NCBI GenBank assembly: GCA_947306605.1 | Contig: CAMZHB010000094.1 | Location: 1-6,846, forward strand | Reading direction: 5' to 3' | Length of the DNA: 6,846 bases | DNA from: an uncultured Prevotellaceae bacterium | GTDB taxonomy: Bacteria > Bacteroidota > Bacteroidia > Bacteroidales > Bacteroidaceae | In this document: positions 5,165-6,846 of the stretch, piece after piece | Numbering within the stretch: position 1 is the stretch's first letter | Layout: each line of letters begins with the position of its first letter | The notes under the pieces: model-generated | Told to the model about the DNA's origin: nothing | Databases searched by the model: none | Seen by the model: the letters and a program-made list of their open reading frames with translations, nothing else | Translations under genes and position numbers: made by a program

Positions 5165-6682
5165 TCAGAACAGGCCGATGAGGCGCTGCAGGGTTTCCTT
5201 GGCGTCGCCCAGTTCCAGATATACGCCCGCCGTCTTGTGGTAGAGCGGGTTCTCCACGCCGGCGTAACCGGGCTTCAGGTCGTAGTTGCAGATGATGACC
5301 TGCGGGGCCTGGTCCACGTTGAGCACGGGCATGCCGTAGATGGGCGTGCCCTCGGCGTTGCGGGCGGCGGGGTTGAGCACGTCGTTGGCGCCGATGACGA
5401 TGGCCAGGTCCGTCTTGGCGAAGTCGTCGTTGATGGCTTCCATTTCGTAGAGGTCTTCATACGACACGTCGGCTTCGGCCAGCAATACGTTCATGTGTCC
5501 CGGCATGCGTCCGGCCACGGGGTGGATGGCGTAGCGCACCGTGGCGCCCTTCGCCGTCAGTTTGTCGGCCAGTTGCTTCACCTGGTGCTGGGCCTGTGCC
5601 AGTGCCATGCCGTAGCCCGGCACGATGATCACGTTCTTGGCCTGGGCCAGGGCGTCGGCCACGGGGTCTTTGGCTTCGCTTTCGGCCGGTTGCCGTTCGG
5701 CGGCGTCGATCTGGGCCGTGAGGGTCTGCACGCGGCTCTCGAGGTCCTTCACGATGGCTTCGAGTTCCTGTATTTTCTTTTCTAAGTCCATAATGCGTTT
5801 TACTAAGGTTTCGTTTCCGTTGTTGTCAGTCACTGGGGACGGCATGGCTTTGGCCTTGCGTGTGCCTCCGGTGAGGATGCTCATGAGGCTGCGGTTCATG
5901 GCGCGGCACATGATTTGTGTCAGCAGCAGTCCCGACGCTCCCACGATGCCTCCCACGGCGACGAGGAAAATGTCGCCGATGGCCATGCCGGCAATGGCGC
6001 CGGCCACGCCCGAGAGCGAGTTAAGCAGCGAGATGGTGATGGGCATATCGGCTCCGCCCACCCGCAGGGAGAAGTAGAGGCCGAACAGTGAGGCGCACAC
6101 CGCGCAGAGCACGATGGCGTGCGTCATGCTGTCGGTCGTGAACCACGTTCCCGCCACGATGGCCGCCACCGTCAGCAGCAGCCATACCACGGTGCTCAAC
6201 GAATGCCCGGGCAACACCACAGGACGCTGGTTGAGCACACGGTGCAGTTTGCCCGCGGCCACCAGACTGCCCGTCAGGGTAATCATGCCCACGGCAATGG
6301 CAAGCAGCGACGTGAAGCGCACGAAGGTGGCGTAGTCGCCGTCGGTGCCGATACCGATGCCGGCCGCAGTGAGTATACCCACCAGGGCCGAGGCACCGCC
6401 GCCCAGGCCGTTGAAGAGGGCCACCGTCTGCGGCATCTCTATCATCTTCACCTTGACAGCCATCCAGCCGCCGATGAGGGCGCCCGCGACGATGGCCGAA
6501 AGCAGCGTCGGCAGCGTCATGGTCTCCACGTTCCAGACCAGTGTCGCCACCACGCCCGCCAGCAGCGCCGCCGCCGAGAGCAGGTTGCCCGCCACGGCCG
6601 TCTTCACGCGGCTCATCATCGAGATGCCTGCCAGTACGGCCAAGCTGAGCACCACGCTGAGAATAATCTGTATGGTCGTCAT
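5165..6682 (-). CDS. pntB: NAD(P) transhydrogenase, beta subunit
   Basis: PntB is the membrane and NADP(H)-binding subunit of the proton-translocating transhydrogenase, which uses the proton gradient to drive hydride transfer from NADH to NADP+. The product is 505 residues; E. coli PntB is 462. Residues about 4-258 hold the membrane domain, with about nine hydrophobic helices, including KVKMIEMPQTVALFNGLGGG (77-96). N91 sits where E. coli has the proton-channel H91. Residues 350-505 are the NADP(H)-binding domain III: VPGYGMALAQAQH (354-366), HPVAGRMPGHMNVLLAEA (387-404), IGANDVLNPAA (430-440) and GYAGVENPL (472-480). The extra length lies in the linker (about 280-340), where residues 293-328 have a clean coiled-coil heptad pattern. 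The ATG lies 6 nt after the pntA-type stop, and the purine-rich AAGAAGAAAAAG just upstream may aid initiation. Identification is secure; the linker is unusual. Confidence 0.97.
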   Translation of the reverse strand: MTTIQIILSVVLSLAVLAGISMMSRVKTAVAGNLLSAAALLAGVVATLVWNVETMTLPTLLSAIVAGALIGGWMAVKVKMIEMPQTVALFNGLGGGASALVGILTAAGIGIGTDGDYATFVRFTSLLAIAVGMITLTGSLVAAGKLHRVLNQRPVVLPGHSLSTVVWLLLTVAAIVAGTWFTTDSMTHAIVLCAVCASLFGLYFSLRVGGADMPITISLLNSLSGVAGAIAGMAIGDIFLVAVGGIVGASGLLLTQIMCRAMNRSLMSILTGGTRKAKAMPSPVTDNNGNETLVKRIMDLEKKIQELEAIVKDLESRVQTLTAQIDAAERQPAESEAKDPVADALAQAKNVIIVPGYGMALAQAQHQVKQLADKLTAKGATVRYAIHPVAGRMPGHMNVLLAEADVSYEDLYEMEAINDDFAKTDLAIVIGANDVLNPAARNAEGTPIYGMPVLNVDQAPQVIICNYDLKPGYAGVENPLYHKTAGVYLELGDAKETLQRLIGLF

Positions 6683-6688
6683 GGCGCG

Positions 6689-6846
6689 CTACTTTTTCTT
6701 CTTGTTAAACATCATGAGCATGCGGTGGGTCACGCCGAAGCCGCCGAACACATTGACCGCGGCCAGCACCACGGCCAGCCAGCCCGCAGCCGTGGCCAGC
6801 CAGCCCTCGCCGGCCGCCAGTGCCACGGCTGTAGCCGCCAGTGCAC
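6689..6846 (-). CDS. pntA: NAD(P) transhydrogenase, alpha subunit membrane part, 3' end (partial)
   Basis: The minus-strand frame entering from the right edge gives 51 residues before the TAG at 6691-6689. They end in VNVFGGFGVTHRMLMMFNKKKK split over two membrane-type stretches: ALAATAVALAAGEGWLAT, then AAGWLAVVLAAVNVFGGFGV, followed by the basic tail THRMLMMFNKKKK. The last part matches the NVFGGFxVTxRML-MF end of the PntA membrane domain. It precedes pntB by 6 nt in the standard pnt order, so the two form one operon. Whether this is the end of a full-length PntA or of a separate small membrane subunit (pntA2/pntAB, as in many bacteria with split alpha chains) cannot be seen from the window. 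GWL repeats 7 residues apart (GWLATAA, GWLAVVL), from an exact 12-bp repeat at 6773-6784 and 6794-6805. Confidence 0.88.
   Translation of the reverse strand, partial: ALAATAVALAAGEGWLATAAGWLAVVLAAVNVFGGFGVTHRMLMMFNKKKK

Noticed and set aside
5042..5785. 247-codon plus-strand frame across the terminators and the pntB 3' end
   Set aside because: It runs through two hairpin terminators and lies antisense to conserved domain III of pntB; its FEAPFLL-type repeats reflect the 21-bp DNA repeat.

Overview
The window comes from a bacterial chromosome, most likely a Bacteroidales member and probably Prevotella-like. Three things point there: promoter elements of the Bacteroidetes type (TAnnTTTG at 212-219 and 1344-1351) with little Shine-Dalgarno sequence before starts; a truncated upstream gene ending in the DLQGRRV...GEIYIQNGRKV type of C-terminus common on secreted Prevotella/Bacteroides proteins; and greA followed by a HIT-family gene. 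Species-level assignment is not possible by eye.

Layout. Positions 2-139 hold the last 45 codons of a secreted-type protein. A promoter, a terminator-like leader hairpin, greA and a 3-nt-spaced HIT hydrolase gene follow (about 187-1198) and end at a perfect 15-bp terminator stem. A second promoter (1344-1351) drives an uncharacterised phosphoribosyltransferase-like protein of 339 residues (start at 1380). After 46 nt comes a CodB-type cytosine permease (2446-3774), then a 40-bp inverted repeat built from two DnaA-box-like 9-mers around a GC palindrome, and then a single-chain iron-sulfur L-serine dehydratase (3838-5052). Two adjacent hairpins made from a 21-bp triplicated unit lie between sdaA and the convergent pnt genes. 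On the minus strand are the end of a pntA-type membrane subunit (6846 to 6689) and complete pntB (6682 to 5165), the beta subunit of the proton-translocating transhydrogenase.

How the genes may work together. GreA rescues stalled RNA polymerase. The PRTase-like protein and CodB could form a base-salvage pair, although no cytosine deaminase is visible. Serine dehydratase yields pyruvate and ammonia, and the transhydrogenase couples the proton gradient to NADPH supply. Apart from greA-HIT and pntA-pntB, functional linkage is inference.

The genes are mostly ordinary core metabolism. The less expected points are a coiled coil inserted in the PntB linker, the DnaA-box inverted repeat just before sdaA, the terminator-like structure in the greA leader, and the uncharacterised PRTase-like family. 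No phage, transposase, CRISPR or RNA gene was seen. The longest stretches without a gene are 140-325 and 1199-1379, and both are described below.
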